DNA of 64,000 nucleotides from Nothopassalora personata (GCA_033816765.1 CM066290.1:3348001-3412000); one strand, 5' to 3'. Shown: positions 40,001-52,149, numbered from the stretch's first letter. The notes: generated from the sequence alone by a model not told the origin. Program-made: numbers and translations.

Positions 40001-43000
40001 CATGTACCCTGTGCAAAGTCTCGCCCGCACGAACGCGCATGCGATGGACGGAGTCATATGAAGCACTGCCTACCTCCAACGGGTACCCTGTGGAATACTG
40101 GAAAGTGCGTCTGATCTTCTCGTCGTCAGGGCCGTCAAGATCGACAGCGCTGTCGTTCGCATCCGAGTCGATCTCGCTTGCGGTCATGGCGATGTTATCG
40201 TCGGAGGAGTTCGGCGTCAGATCAGCAAAAGTGAAAGGTGTTACTGAGCCATCGTCGGATCGGAATAGGCGTGACATGCCAGAGATGGTCAGGCGAAGCA
40301 AAACGAGGTTGCGAGAGACTTCGTCGGACCAGTCTTTGCCAACGCCGTCGCGCTTCGTAGAGGCAGTATCAGCTGTGAGCTTCTCTAGAGCATCCAACGC
40401 ACGACCACCTTGTGCTTCGAAGATCTTGACAGCAAACTCCAGCTCGCTCTGCTCCGGTACATGCCACTTGATGTCCAGGCTAGTCGGATCTACATTATAG
40501 CCCCAACTCTGGCTTGTGAGACCCTTGTCAAGTTCCCCTTGGTTGAAGAGATCGAAGTCCATCGTATAGGTCACGGTGAGATTAAGGAGCAAGTGATGCA
40601 CGAAATTCGAGACATGCACCAGGGGAATGCCCTTACAGGTATCCTGCATGTAAACTGCGATGTTGAAGAGATCGTCCTTGAAATCCAAGACGTCTCGGCC
40701 AACGTGTACCACGCACATGCTGAGCAATGATACGTGCCATACTAGCGCGCGATCTCTGGGCAGAATCTCGCTACCGGTAGTACGTGTCGAGCCTGCGCCG
40801 TTCTCGCTGATCTCTGTTCGGATGGACGAAATCAGGTCCGGCAATAGTCGGTGAAGTGCCTTCTTCGGTGAGATCTTGACCAGTGCGTTACATATGAAGG
40901 CCATGGCATCTCTAGCTTGGTGCACGACGTGGTTCGAGATAAAACGCGCAATGTGCTCGAGCGCGACATCGTAAAGTGGAGGGCTGAGACTTGCGAGCAA
41001 CGGGCTGAACGTGGCAGGAAGTGTATTGACCACGTTTTCCTCCGGGCTGCCGCTCTTGACGCGGGCTGCGTCAGGTAAGTTCTGCAAAAGTGTAAATACT
41101 TTGCCGATGAAGCTGATAAGGAACTCCTGGAAGCCCGCAGTAGAAGACTTCAAGATCATCTCCTCATCCTCATCAGACAACTCGTTCGCGTAGTCGATCT
41201 CGATGCCAGGACCTTCTTGCTCGAATCGATCGACCTGAGCCGTGACCCATTCCACCGCGATGCCGGTGCCGGTGCTGCCTGATGGTGGTGAAGATGCACC
41301 GACCATCTCGTAGTCACCATTCAGCTCGCTCTTCTCTCGTCGTGGCTGCACGGTCAGATCATGAAGCGGGATGTTGTAGCACACTGACTGGACGAAAGCC
41401 AAACTGTGCATCGTCTTGTCCAGATCGTTTGCATCTATACCTGGCAATGCCAAGCCAAGCAATGTGGTAAGATGGCATCTGAAACCCTTTGTTCTCGCGA
41501 TGATCCTGCTCAGCATCTGCAATGCACGGATAGATGAGATCGTTCGGTGCACCTCGACAAGGCCTTGCATGGCTGGGTAGATACGCTGCAATGCACCTGG
41601 CAAGATAAGATTTGGCTCGAGTGCAGCCAAGCTCTGTAGCGTGCTTAAGCTGAAATTCATGGCTGTTCCGCTCTTCGCGTAGATTCCCATGAAGGTGACT
41701 TCACGAAGGCAAAGCACAAATCGATGCTTCACTGCGTCGTTCAGCTTACGATCTTCCGGAATCTCATATTCACCGCTCTGCTCGCGGTTCCACCGCATGA
41801 CGAAGAAGTCCGCTAGGTAGTACACCAGCTGAGACAGAGTCTTAGTCCAAGACCCAGAGTTTGATGGATGGAAGAAGGTTTCGATGCCTTGGATCAATCC
41901 TTCCAGGCGATGCAGCACCGATTGTCCGTTGCTTGCCTCGAGGCATTGCGGCGACATGGACATGACTATCCATCTGGCGATGCTGTGCGCGACCGGATGC
42001 TTCCTTGGATCTCGGTCGAGGAAGACAGCAGCACCCGCGCCCACATCGACCGAGGGACTGTAGGGTGTCGTCGCTTGGCCGACCGGGATTTCAAGTAGCC
42101 TCAGGACGGCGGTGAACACGAGCGAAGATTGTAGCTCCGTGAAGATACCGTTCGCACCAAATGGGACCTGCTCAGCACTTAAGCAGTCTCGAGCCTGCCT
42201 CGAGAAGATGTCCAAGAGCTTCATGTCAGACATCATCGATCTGTTCACGGTCGACCAAAGGTGGAAGAGTGTAGGCAGGTAGTACTGCGGCTGGAGACTC
42301 GGTTCATCCGCTGGAGGTGCTGCAGTAGGAAGCATCAGGTTGAAGAGGCCCAGCACGACGAATGCATGCTCCGAGAAAGACATGCTGTAGTATGGCAGAA
42401 ACTCCTCCAGCATTGCGGGAATGTCCCTCGGATCAAAGAACAGCTGCGCGAAAGTGCAGATCTTTGTCAATGTCCGATAATTCCTCTTACTGGCGTAGGT
42501 GTTCTGCGTGCTGGTCTCAGACGGTAGGATGAAGACCTTGAGCTCTTTGAACAACGGCCGCCAGTCCAGAGTCAGGTCCTTGCCAGGGCGCAGGTAGTGC
42601 TTGCGCTTGGTGAGGACCATGAACATGCTAGAAAACCTCTCGCTGACGGCATACTCGAGGCCAGGCGCCAGCGAGAGCTCGTAGTAGAGCTTCACCAAGA
42701 CGATGCGCTGCTGCTTGGTCAAGTCGAACTTGAGGCTCATCCATCCTCGTATCTCCTTTGTCCAATGCACGGCGCCAGGGACAAAGTCTCCCGAGGCGAC
42801 GGAGACGTACAGATGCTTGATCATCTCGTCCAGATCTTGCTCCCTCTGATCGCGCGACTCGACTTCGTAGGGCAGGTATTTGGTGTAGGGAAAGGTTCGC
42901 GGTCGGCTTCGTCCTAGGCGCTCGAGCTCGGCATCGCCATCTTCATTGCCTTCCGCACTGCAATAACCAGGCGCGCCGGGCGATGTCGCTCGTGAGGCAT

Positions 43001-43079
43001 CGTTGCCAAGGTCTGCATGCCCGTTCGCCTGCCCCAGCAGATCTGCTATGCGATCGTGGACGGGGCCGTCCTCCGCCAT
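37007..43079 (-). CDS. blm10: Proteasome activator Blm10/PA200
   Basis: Large HEAT-repeat solenoid that caps the 20S proteasome, ATP-independent. Exon 1 (43079-37128) encodes 1,984 residues; a 58-base intron (GTAAGG..CACAG) leads to a 21-codon last exon (37069-37007) ending LWKSYFA. That gives 2,004 residues and a C-terminal Tyr-Phe-Ala, the HbYX-type tail that docks Blm10 between alpha subunits and opens the gate. Recognisable Blm10 segments include FPYTKYLPYEVESRDQREQD near the start, the YLRPGKDLTLDWRPLFKELK block, and ARANLYHFQRLRF-like and DWLASFRLD-like helices further on. The frame runs upstream of 43079, but that part encodes a Cys-Val run from a CA repeat and is leader DNA. Start MAEDGPVHDRIADLLGQ chosen. 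Divergent from psf3. Confidence 0.95.
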
Positions 43080-43451
43080 TATGAGAGGGTGTTTGAGCGT
43101 GCAGCTCGCGCGCTCATTGGGGACGCTCTGCGCTGACGACGTGCTGTATGAGTGTCGAGGGTGTGTGTTTGGTGGTAGGTCTTTCGGTTGTTGATCACAC
43201 GACAGCCGATGTATGTTTCTATCGAGCTTGGCGAGGAATGAGGTCTGGCGTGGCTTGTAGTACAGCGATAATGGGATATGCCAGCACTGGCGCTCCCGTC
43301 GGATCGGCGGGTGGTTGAGATGCAGCGAAGCGCGTTGGCCAGAGACTGACTTGTGTGCAACACACTGCCACAGCTGCTTCCCGAAGTGGTGATGCACCCG
43401 CGATTTGGCTTTCGGTTTCGGATGGACAAGTGACTGCTGACTAGCACTAAT

Positions 43452-43491
<40 letters not shown>

Positions 43492-43788
43492 GAAGTGTTT
43501 ATCGAGCTGTCCAAGGTGGCTGGCAGTGACGAGTCGATATCGAGAGTGCCACCACGAGAAGCTGGTACCACGAGAAGACGCGGAAGACAAAGAGGCTTGT
43601 TTTCTCATATAGAATAGTCAGCAGCAGCAGGCAAACGCCTCCACGTAACCGTCGCCTCGTGGAGCGGCCAGGCCACCAACCTACGAATGCATACTCGCCA
43701 AGCTGAATCGCCACCCTGACTTCGCCCCGATCAAGATCTCATCACGTGTCGACGACTGGAAGCCAAGGGACATCCGCTCGCCACAGCT
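43080..43788. promoter_or_regulatory. Divergent blm10-psf3 promoter with CA microsatellite
   Basis: 709 bases between two start codons. A 38-base (CA)n tract at 43454-43491 is its main feature. On the minus strand it prolongs the blm10 frame with alternating Cys-Val, which is not real coding. Confidence 0.6.
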
Positions 43789-44433
43789 ATGGTTTCGAAA
43801 TACTACGACCCGGATGCAATTCTCACAGAAGCCCAGAAAGCACCATGCACATTCGAGCTCGCTGTTCCGGAACTCGGCGCGCTGAACGCAGGCTCCAAGG
43901 TCGAGACTGGCACCAAGCTGGACCTTCCACTATGGATGGCAGAAATGCTCGCAATGTCCAAGCCCGCGGGACCGTCCTCGTCTCTGGCATCCATGGACAT
44001 GCCACCTGCTCTTGGGCCCAAGGTCATGGCTGCACTGGCGGCTGGACCCAAGTCTGTCGATCTTCGTGCCCAGGCTCAGTGGTTCTACGGCATGGGGGAG
44101 AGGACTCTGGCACTATTCGACGACGAAGAGCTGACGGAGGTGCTGATCAAGGTTAGTATGGTAACTTGATGTCGAGCTTTGTGTCGCGCTAATTGCAAAT
44201 GTTGCAGACTTTCAAGGAGCGTGCTCTCGAAATTGCGGACAAGGCGCAGAACACTCGATCCATGGGAGAGGGCGATGAATTCATGCGAGGCCTTGAACGA
44301 AGTGAGCGCGAACGTGAGTCTGCTTTTGTCACGCTGGCATCGTACTTCACTGACCAGACGGTCAGTCTTCCGTGCTGCACACGAAGGCAATGCTGCAGTG
44401 AAGAAGTGGTTTGAGACCTCGAGTCGTCCTTGA
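43789..44433 (+). CDS. psf3: GINS complex subunit Psf3
   Basis: Subunit of the Sld5-Psf1-Psf2-Psf3 complex that forms the CMG replicative helicase with Cdc45 and MCM. Exons 43789-44151, 44208-44313 and 44366-44433 join to 178 residues, the family's usual length. The N-terminus MVSKYYDPDAILTEAQKAPC and then FELAVPELGAL matches the Psf3 beta-rich domain; LDLPLWMAEMLA and DLRAQAQWFYGMGERTLALF mark the helical core. Exon 3 supplies FRAAHEGNAAVKKWFE, the family's C-terminal helix. Introns (56 and 52 bases) keep phase. Nuclear by function. The short spacing to blm10 suggests a shared promoter. Confidence 0.92.
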
Positions 44434-44522
44434 ACGACGGATTTCTGAGAGACAGCCGGAGGTGAGTGCTGGGCGAGTCCTACATCCTCCGCAGCCGGCG
44501 ACGACGGCCTACAAGTTACCGC

Positions 44523-45392
44523 ACTTATAGCATTACGCTTCCAACGAAGTGACCCACCACTCGTGGTTCGCTTCGAAAATCCCTTCGTCGCGCTGCTTTT
44601 CCTCTCCGCCAGCATTCCCGACAAGAGAGGGCTTGCGCGTGGATGGGGTGGGTTTTGCGAAGCGCGGGTATCTCGCTCGATTGTTGTGCATGAAGCCTTC
44701 GGACTTGTGCAGCTCTTGCAAGAACCCGAGCATCCAGCACTCCCGCAAGTTGTGGTGTTCAACGCCGTGGAATGTACAATGGAAGTCCTCCGCGAGTAGT
44801 ATCCCCATAGACGAGAGCTCGGGCACGGCTTGTCAGGACTGGACGAGCACACTTGAGACTAGCGCGGCCGGCTCATTGGCAAGGAAGAGATTACACGCTC
44901 TCTGCATGGGCAAAGGTCTACAGGTTGAGTAGGAATGTAGGATGTATTAAAGAAGACGGGAAGAAATTAGCGATGTGCTCACTTTGCGTATCCCTCCGTC
45001 TGGTAGCACTCCAGCAGTTTGGTCCGAAAAAAAGTCTGGGCCATTTTCTCGTCGGGTAGATATGAAAACCGCTCGGACTCGATGCGATCCTTGTACTAGA
45101 GGGTGACGGAGTAGTCGAAGGCGCGAACCGAGTCATTGGATAGGTAAATCACACCGGTCTGTGCCTCCTGGAAGCGGCCCCATCTCCAAGATCGTTGTCT
45201 AACCAAGTCGAGCGACTGCACAAAAAGAGAAAATTTTAGAACCTTATAATCTCTGCTGTTGTCGCCGATGTCGACAGGGATAGTCATCTGCTCATATTGG
45301 AGTTGCCTGTAGCTAGTGCGTCTTCCCACGCCGACTTGATCACATAGCTAACTTGCTCCACAACCGTATCGACCGGAGCCATAGTGGTGGCG
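44523..45392 (-). other. Possible small multi-exon or decayed gene, unidentified
   Basis: Several protein-like minus-strand segments follow one another: MAPVDTVVEQVSYVIKSAWE (45380 down), QRSWRWGRFQEAQTGVIYL, then after one TAG ERFSYLPDEKMAQTFFRTK, LECYQTEGYAK, and, past a possible GTGAGC..TGTAG intron, LPMQRACNLFLANEP, one TGA, and AEDFHCTFHGVEHHNLRECW. The stops could be spliced out (for example GTGTGA..CTCTAG, 60 bases) or mean decay. No domain recognised and the exon model is not fixed. Confidence 0.3.
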
Positions 45393-45540
45393 GCGGCGGC
45401 GGCGGCGATCATGATGTGGTGTGGTTGTAAATTGGAATGTGCCAATGGCTTTGTAGTTTGCATTTGGAGCTGTGTTGAGCCAAGCAAGGAGAGGAGGGAG
45501 AAGAAGAAGAAGAAGAAGAAGAAGAAGAAGAAGAAGAAAA
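45390..45540. repeat. Simple repeats: (GGC)n and (AAG)n
   Basis: A short GGC run at about 45390-45408 and a ~38-base AAG run at 45500-45538. The AAG run creates long Phe or Lys homopolymers in several frames, so frames here should not be trusted. Confidence 0.9.
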
Positions 45541-45972
45541 AGTCTTTGGCAAAATTGAGGCTCATTGACGTGGCGTGGGAAAGGTGCAGGCAGAGTGAGA
45601 AAGTATAGGGCGGATGCCTTACCCACGACACGATTATTTTCACATATCTAGATATCAGCGCGCTGAGAATGTATAACCAGGGTGCCAGTCGGTCCATTGT
45701 AGCTGCCCTGTGAACTATAGCTACGTGCAAATGGCGGTAGTCGTATGGCGTACCATCCATTCACAGTCACAGAACTCTCGAATATTGCGGTCATGTATCT
45801 GCAAACTGCGTGAACAAGTGCGGCTTGCTTTGTTGTAGTATCTATGTCTCGCATGTGAAAGTGCTTGGCGGTAGTTCTGATTTTGCCAGCATGCTGCTCA
45901 TGTCGTGATCCGTGTCTCCGCGAGAGTGAATTTGCCGTGACTCAATCTGAATCCATTATATGCCGTGGAAGT

Positions 45973-46990
45973 TCATGGACGACACCACCTGAAGGTCCAA
46001 TACTCACAGTCTTCACAGAGCAGCACAACACGTGCGGCGCATGGGCAGGTCGACGACTCGCATCTCTTGCAGTAAAAGCTAGCAGGAGTGATGTAGCCGC
46101 ACTCCTCGCATCGCGACGAAGGCTGATCCCACGTGTGTCCATAGTATTCAGCTTTCTCTTCCTCCTCTTTTGCTTCGGCGTTCGACCGCGTGACTTTGAG
46201 CATCATCGAATGTTTGCGTGGCTTGTTGTAGCGAGGGAAGTCTCCCGATAGCGATTGACTTCGCAATTTCTCGGACGCGTGTAGGAGTGGCAGAAAGCCT
46301 GAGAGCCCGCTCAGAGGCATGCTTTCGCTGAAAGCTGAAGGATTCTTCTCCATGCAGTCGACGACATAGTCTGCGATGAGAGCTCGAGGAGCCCATCCGT
46401 CATGGCAAGCCTCGTAGCATCGTGCCAGCTGTGCCGCACTGCAAGGCAAATCTTCAAAATCGGATTGTAAGAGCGCACAAATCCTGAGCATGCTGGCGTC
46501 CTGAACTCCAGGCATGAAGTACTTGTCGCCGGTCGTCCACACCTTCATACAGAGGAGCAGCTCTTCGCCCAGCTTTTCGGCACCTTCCGGGAACACAGGC
46601 CATGTGAGGTTCTCCTGGTACATGTAGTAGAACAGAAATGCCATTACGTCCGGACAGTCATCTGGAAGGCGTATCTTGCGGGTGATGCCTTCTTCGAAGC
46701 GACCTTGCTTTAGCGCCGACTCGAACCACTTCGAGCCGCCGCATAGCACGGCTTTGGGCATGGTGTACGTCTTGATGTCGTCCCCTTGTCCCACGTCGAT
46801 TGAGATCTGCTCTCCTTCAAGCTCTCTCAGGTGGTTGTCAGTAATTTCAAGCGCCTATGCCAGGGCGGATCGTACATACTCTAGGTATTCGCTCATGGTT
46901 CGGCCCATATTGGATGACCTGGTGCAGTATGCTGAAGTCGATGTGTCGCGCGGTGAGGAAGAGGTGCAGTTGATGTCTGGTGTAACTCAT
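45973..46990 (-). CDS. BTB/POZ-domain protein with Cys-rich tail
   Basis: Exons 46990-46880 and 46821-45973 give 319 residues; the 58-base intron has a GTATGT donor and TTACTGAC upstream of a GAGAG acceptor. The BTB part spans residues ~38-140: ISIDVGQGDDIKTYTMPKAV, LCGGSKWFESALK and IRLPDDCPDVMAFLFYYMYQ. Fungal BTB proteins of this kind usually serve as protein-interaction or ubiquitin-ligase adaptors. The C-terminal ~50 residues carry paired cysteines (CEECGYITPASFYCKRC, CPCAARVVLLCEDCEYW), which could bind zinc. Exon 1 (MSYTRHQLHLFLTARHIDFS) is modest evidence; an alternative start within exon 2 is possible. Partner unknown. Confidence 0.75.
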
Positions 46991-48258
46991 GGGCGAGTGC
47001 TGTGTTGCGCGATGAGTTGATGCGAAGCTCAAATAGAGAAGTACAGAAACAGCGTTTGCGTGCAAGCACGGACCAGAATCTGAGTCATGGTGAGACTTCA
47101 CATGCAAGTTTCAAGGACTCTCGCAAGCACGCCACCCCATGTAGAGGACAAACTCGAGAGTTGAGCTGCTAATCATATATTCATAGCTGATAGCGAGCGG
47201 ACCTCTATCCAACGAGCAAGTCGGCATCGTGCAGGATCTCATTGGCCACCAAAATCTACTCTCAGATCATGAATATATCGTGCTTCGATTTCGAACGGTG
47301 TTTGAGCTCACTGAACCCCTGAAGTGTATGAAACATAGCATGTCCACCTGGAGGTTGCCAAGAGAAAGGCTGTTTATTGATGCCTGCAATGCTGAAAACG
47401 CCATGCAAAGTCATTATCAGTGCGGCCTCGATGCACTTTGACGGCGAGAGCATTCGCCAGCAGCAGCACTCTCGAGAACAGTGCCGGTAAGACGCCATCG
47501 ACACCGTAGAGAGCACGGCAATCTCTTAAAGACGGAAAACAACGACGCGAACCATCACATAGCACATCATGCCAAAAGCTTGGTGCTCAGTTCTTATGAA
47601 ATGACAGAATTTGGGACCGAGTTCCTCAGTGACCTTGGTGCCTTTGGATCGCCATTCGTCGCTTTTCCGCCGTGGTTGCCATTTCGGTGCTGGCTGCGGG
47701 AGATTTACTCACTCCAAGTCCATCATGCATGCTGAAACGTGCAAGTCAAGTTGCTCGGCGGGCGACTATAGCGAGTCGAAGCAGTCTCTCCTCAAAATTG
47801 ATCAAAGCTTAGTCGTGATAAAGTCGCAGCAAGCTTCACATCTGCAATGCCAGAAAGCTTGAGGCTGAATGCGATTGAATAGCGATGAACCGACAAGTAG
47901 GCAGGCACGCCAGGTATCAAAAGGTGAAAGCGGTGCAAAGAGTGTGTGCTTGGAGCTGGCAGGCTGAGGCTTTTCCAGAAGCCATCTTTGCGCGACCATG
48001 AAGGTGTTCACCATTGCCGAACGACCGTGGTGGTCATCTTATCCTCTCAACAAGCACGTATGCTTGATTGGCGACATCGTCTATGCATCTGTGTGTGATG
48101 GTCCTAGCCTTGCGTCAGAGCGTGAGTGTATTTGACCACAACTCAAGATCAGATCGTGACTAGATATGGCCAGAATTTGGAAATCCCGCGCCAGCTTGCT
48201 GCACGTGTTAGACAATTCGGCTATCCGTGTGATATCAGCATATCGAGCATGAAATTAT
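46991..48258. other. Intergenic region, nothing recognised
   Basis: About 1.27 kb between two minus-strand genes. Short frames on both strands are without domains; no repeats or RNA genes seen. Confidence 0.5.
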
Positions 48259-49821
48259 TCAACCCACCCCGCGTCCAGTCACCGCGGCAATAGCAAGTTC
48301 GTCCGCCCGGTGCTTGTAAAGCTCCATGCGATGCATCTCAAGGTCTCCAAAGACAACATCTCGAAGTTGCTCATCGGTGATCTGAACAGCCTCAACAAGG
48401 TCCTCAGTACCCGGTTTCTCTCTCAGCAAGATCATCCGTCCAGCGTTCGACAGCGTCGCAGGCGGCACTGTCCATCGCATAGGCACGATCGGGGTTGGTG
48501 ATTTGCTGCCATACTTCAAGGCTTGTCGGGAAACTTTCTGCCGCAGGTTCTGCTGTGACGTCTTCGAGCTTGACAGAGGTGAAGGAGCAGCGATGATTTT
48601 GGTCAATGTGCCAAAATACTGCCTGCCTGCACGTACCACAGGATCGCCTTCATTGACGAAGTTGTAGAAGATGTTCCTCTCATATCTCCGGCCAACTGGG
48701 GTCTGAAGAGGCAGCAAGGACAACGGAGGCGTCCCAAAGGTCACACAATGCACCCGTTTGAAGCATCCAGTCAATATATTGAGCTCGGTCTCCACGAGAG
48801 TGGCCATCATGTGCATGTAAAGAAGACTGGCAACCGCACCGCCTGCGCTGTGACCAGCAAAGAGCAAGGAACTGGATGCTCGAGACGGATTCTGCTCTAG
48901 TAATTGCCGTAAACGAGCAGCGATGGGCGCCACCATAGCCCTTGCAACCTCAAGAAAGCCAGCGTGACATGCGTTGCCGCCATCGTCGAGGAAGCCGGTG
49001 GGCTCAGAAGGGGAGGGACGAAAGTTGACGGCCCAATCTACAACGTTCCACTTACTGCCGCGAATCGCAATGACAATCAAGTTCCTCTCATCTGCAGCAA
49101 TTAGTTGCGTAAGCGGCTTGTGAATGCTGTGCCCAAATCGCTTACCTTGAGGTCGACTTTTGATGACCATGGCTTTCGTGCCTTGCCGCCAATCAGCTTG
49201 CACGTACTCTTTCTCTTCGTCCCCGCGGGGCCTGCGATACACCTCCCTGGAGGCTTGAGCGGCTGCACAAATGATCTGCCAGGTGGCCATATAGATCTTC
49301 ATAGGCGGCATGTGAGGTGGCAGCCTTGAGTTCGCGTACAGCCACGTTTTTCGGAAGTCCAAGAAGGAAGAGCTTTTGTGTAGCTCCAATGGGGTAGCAG
49401 TTGCTACTGAAGACACTCTTGCCGTATCTACGAACTCCTCATCCTCATCGTCGCGGTCTAGGCGAGCCAACGCGTCGTTGAAGCTGGCTGCCAAACGATC
49501 GCATACCGCAGCGCCTCGAATCATGGATCCAAGGATTGGACAATCATTGAAGCGACTCATGTTTGACTGCCCGAACAGGTTCGTACTACTCCCCCATGCT
49601 CGCTCCCGGCTACTCCGCTCAGTTGTCTGTGGGCCTGCAGTATCGAGGTTCGATGTCCCCGCGTTCTGTTTCACGCGATTCTCTGTAGCTCGGTGGCTCT
49701 GCGCGACAGGGGCACCTGCTCGGATGTGAGATGAGTACTGGCAAGGTGACTGTGATGGCTGTCGAGGTGGGTACCGGCTACCGTAGCCCTCGTACGGCGG
49801 TGGTGGTGATAAGGGAGTCAT
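48259..49821 (-). CDS. Class 3 lipase-family protein
   Basis: Alpha/beta-hydrolase. Exons 49821-49146 and 49091-48259 give 502 residues. The 54-base intron (49145-49092, GTAAGC..GCAG, CTAAT branch-like) is a multiple of three without a stop, so an uninterrupted 520-residue frame also exists; removing it restores SRPQDERNLIVIAIRGSKWN, the expected first strand and oxyanion region. The nucleophile elbow is LLFAGHSAGGAVASLLY (GHSAG). VTFGTPPLSLLP and FYNFVNEGDPVVRAGRQYFG carry the expected acidic residue region; a His follows less clearly. The N-terminal ~150 residues are Pro/Ser-rich and disordered. No signal peptide, so an intracellular lipid or acylglycerol hydrolase is inferred. It is the last intact gene before the RIP-scarred repeats. 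Confidence 0.88.
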   Translation of the reverse strand: MTPLSPPPPYEGYGSRYPPRQPSQSPCQYSSHIRAGAPVAQSHRATENRVKQNAGTSNLDTAGPQTTERSSRERAWGSSTNLFGQSNMSRFNDCPILGSMIRGAAVCDRLAASFNDALARLDRDDEDEEFVDTARVSSVATATPLELHKSSSFLDFRKTWLYANSRLPPHMPPMKIYMATWQIICAAAQASREVYRRPRGDEEKEYVQADWRQGTKAMVIKSRPQGKRFGHSIHKPLTQLIAADERNLIVIAIRGSKWNVVDWAVNFRPSPSEPTGFLDDGGNACHAGFLEVARAMVAPIAARLRQLLEQNPSRASSSLLFAGHSAGGAVASLLYMHMMATLVETELNILTGCFKRVHCVTFGTPPLSLLPLQTPVGRRYERNIFYNFVNEGDPVVRAGRQYFGTLTKIIAAPSPLSSSKTSQQNLRQKVSRQALKYGSKSPTPIVPMRWTVPPATLSNAGRMILLREKPGTEDLVEAVQITDEQLRDVVFGDLEMHRMELYKHRADELAIAAVTGRGVG

Positions 49822-50229
49822 GACCGCTTCGGCTAAGGAGGATGGGTTGGATGGGTGTATGACAAGCCATCACGTTGGTGACGGTTGTTCCTTGTGTCGC
49901 TTCCGCGGCGCGCGTGGTGAAGGCACAATGGTGTGGTGCACCGTGAACGTGCCTGGCGATCATCGACAACGGGGGAGCTTGTTGGGGTGGGGGGGGGGGA
50001 GTCTTGGCTCGCTTCTTGTATCATCTTCCGCAGTACAGAGTGCCTGCATTAACTGCGACGAATGCAGACGGGGATCCACCGAGATGGGACGGTGCGCACC
50101 GTGCTATCACCAAAAAAAGCCAACGCCCTCCTCTCGTTGCGGTACAGTACAGTACTTAGCCACGAGTCCTGTTGTGAATCAGGTGACCAGTGGCCATGCT
50201 AGTCAGGACTTGGCATATACACCCTATAT
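49822..50229. other. Lipase upstream region up to the RIP border
   Basis: About 400 bases of normal composition, presumed lipase promoter and leader. Includes a run of G at about 49,989-49,999. Ends where CpA and TpG suddenly become rare. Confidence 0.55.
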
Positions 50230-51900
50230 TACACTATTTCTATAGCTAGATAGTCTTACACCTTGTGCAATTTATAAGGGTTACTAATCTACCCTATCGT
50301 TTTAATCTAGAAGCTTATACTCGTTAAATACCTATTTATAATAGGTTATAAGCCCGATATAAGGACCGTAAGGCTATAAGGGGATGTCGTAATATATAGC
50401 ACGCCTACGATCTTCTAATCGTAGATGAACTAAAGCTTACTTTCTTCTATCGACGCTATACGCGTCTCCTAGTATACGTATACGCGTTACGTGCGGTATA
50501 CTAAGCCGGGCATAGCCGTATTATATATAAGGGTTAGCTATAGGCTACCCTTATAACTGCCTCCCCTTCTAGGCCGAGCTACCCTTAGCTCGCGGCTTTA
50601 GGAGATTTCTATATAAGTAATCTATCTACTTCTCGTAGATTCCGTTACTATACGACCCGCCTACGGGTCTCGTACGTATCGTTATCGTAGTGTAGGTAGG
50701 TATAAAGTTATAGTTACCGGGTTAACTAACTCGAGGGTTTAAGAAGCGTACCCTCTCCCTCCTTTTCCTTCTTTTTCCCTTATACTACGTTCTCGTAGCG
50801 TACTATACCCGCACTACTAGCGATCTACTAGCTCCTCGCTAGCGACTACCTAGCGACCCGCTAGTACTACTATAGCTTTAGAGGAAGCTATCTAAGACTA
50901 GCTCCGCTAGGAGGCCCTTATAGGGGGCCTATTAGCACTACTAACACTATTACTAGTACTACGAGTATAGATGTCTAGCGCGCTCGGCGTACCCGATACG
51001 CTAGCGAAGCGTAAGTTTAGCGTACTAGGGCCGTAGACCCCTAAGTCCTTACTAGCTAGGCGCCTAGGTATAGACATTAAGATATATATACGGTGCCTCC
51101 CGTACTTCGTAGCTAGTAAGTATTCGCTACGCTCTTCGCTTACGATACGCTTACTAATAGTATAGTAGACGAGTAGGATACGTGTAATAGTGTTACTACC
51201 GGCGAGTTACTTAAGAAGTATAGGCGCTATAGAGACATTAGGCACCCCTACGTTAGTAATACTAGCGTCGCTATCGCGTAGCTAGTAGCTTGCCTACGCG
51301 CCGCTCGCGCCTAGCGCAATAAGCTTATCTAGGGGCTTAGTAACCCTATTACTAAATAAGAGTAGGATGCTCTAGACTAGTAGTACGAGCTCTACGCCTA
51401 GCTAGGCGAGTAGATCCTAGAGGTAAGTACTACGCCTCGCTAGCGCTCCCTACGCTCGCCGTGTACGGCGTACTGTCGCTCCCTATATAAATCGGCTAAC
51501 CTCCTCCTAGGCTAAGAGGCAGTTCTCTACCTATAAGAATAAGCGTATAGGCGACATCCGCGTGCGCTTCGCCGGCGCCTCTACTACTACTACCCCCTCC
51601 TCCGCCGCCGCTACTACGTCCGTAGTTCTATAGTAAGAGTAGAATAGGGCCCTTAATAGGCTCTTCGAGCTCGGCCGTACTATAAGTAATATACGTGTCG
51701 TATACGTGTCCTATACTAACCGTAGTTATAGTTCCTATAGGCTAGAAATATCGATACTACTACGGCCGATAGGGCCTTCTTACTACTAGCCCTACGGGGC
51801 GAGTACGACGAGGAGGATAATAACGAGGATAATAACGAGTAATCGCGCGCTCCGCGTATGTTAGCCGCCTACTACGCGCCTATCTTCTATCTACGTAATG
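50230..51900 (+). mobile_element. RIP-scarred element, family not recognised
   Basis: On the plus strand a helical frame broken by TAG/TAA runs at about 51,170-51,430 (GELLKKYRRYRDIRHPYVSN and onward), then a shifted frame at 51,510-51,730 (RQFSTYKNKRIGDIRVRFAG) and an acidic C-terminus ending EEDNNEDNNE at 51841. It looks like one decayed protein of a repeat; I cannot name it. Confidence 0.45.
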
Positions 51901-52032
51901 CCGTAGTACGCCTAAAAGTTTATTTTTAAAATGAATACTCTTCTCTCTACTCTTCTCTCTCCTTACCTCCCTCTCTAATGTTATTACTATCGGGGGTGTT
52001 TACTCGACTAAGTAAGCGAGCCTTTTAGTCCG

Positions 52033-52063
52033 ATAGAAGACACTATAGGTTAGTGTCTTCTAT
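52033..52063. repeat. 13-bp perfect hairpin in RIP-scarred DNA
   Basis: ATAGAAGACACTA at 52033-52045 and its complement at 52051-52063, loop of five. Lies just downstream of the chromodomain end of gypsy element 1; meaning unknown. Confidence 0.5.
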
Positions 52064-52149
52064 ACTAGTTATAGCTAAGTTTACTATCGGGGTAGAGGTC
52101 CTTATATCTAGCTACCGGAGGGTTAAGGCCTAAATGTATAACCTATGCC

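Noticed and set aside
43080..43571. A 164-codon N-terminal extension of blm10
   Set aside because: The extension encodes a Cys-Val run from a CA microsatellite and unrelated sequence; the Blm10 start MAEDGPVHD is downstream.
45284..45760. A 158-codon frame with a long Phe run
   Set aside because: Produced by an AAG microsatellite; no domain and mirrored by Lys or Leu runs in other frames.
51930..51980. Polypurine tract and 3' LTR start of gypsy element 1
   Set aside because: A purine-rich minus-strand tract is there, but the adjoining sequence overlaps another relic frame and no matching second LTR was found.
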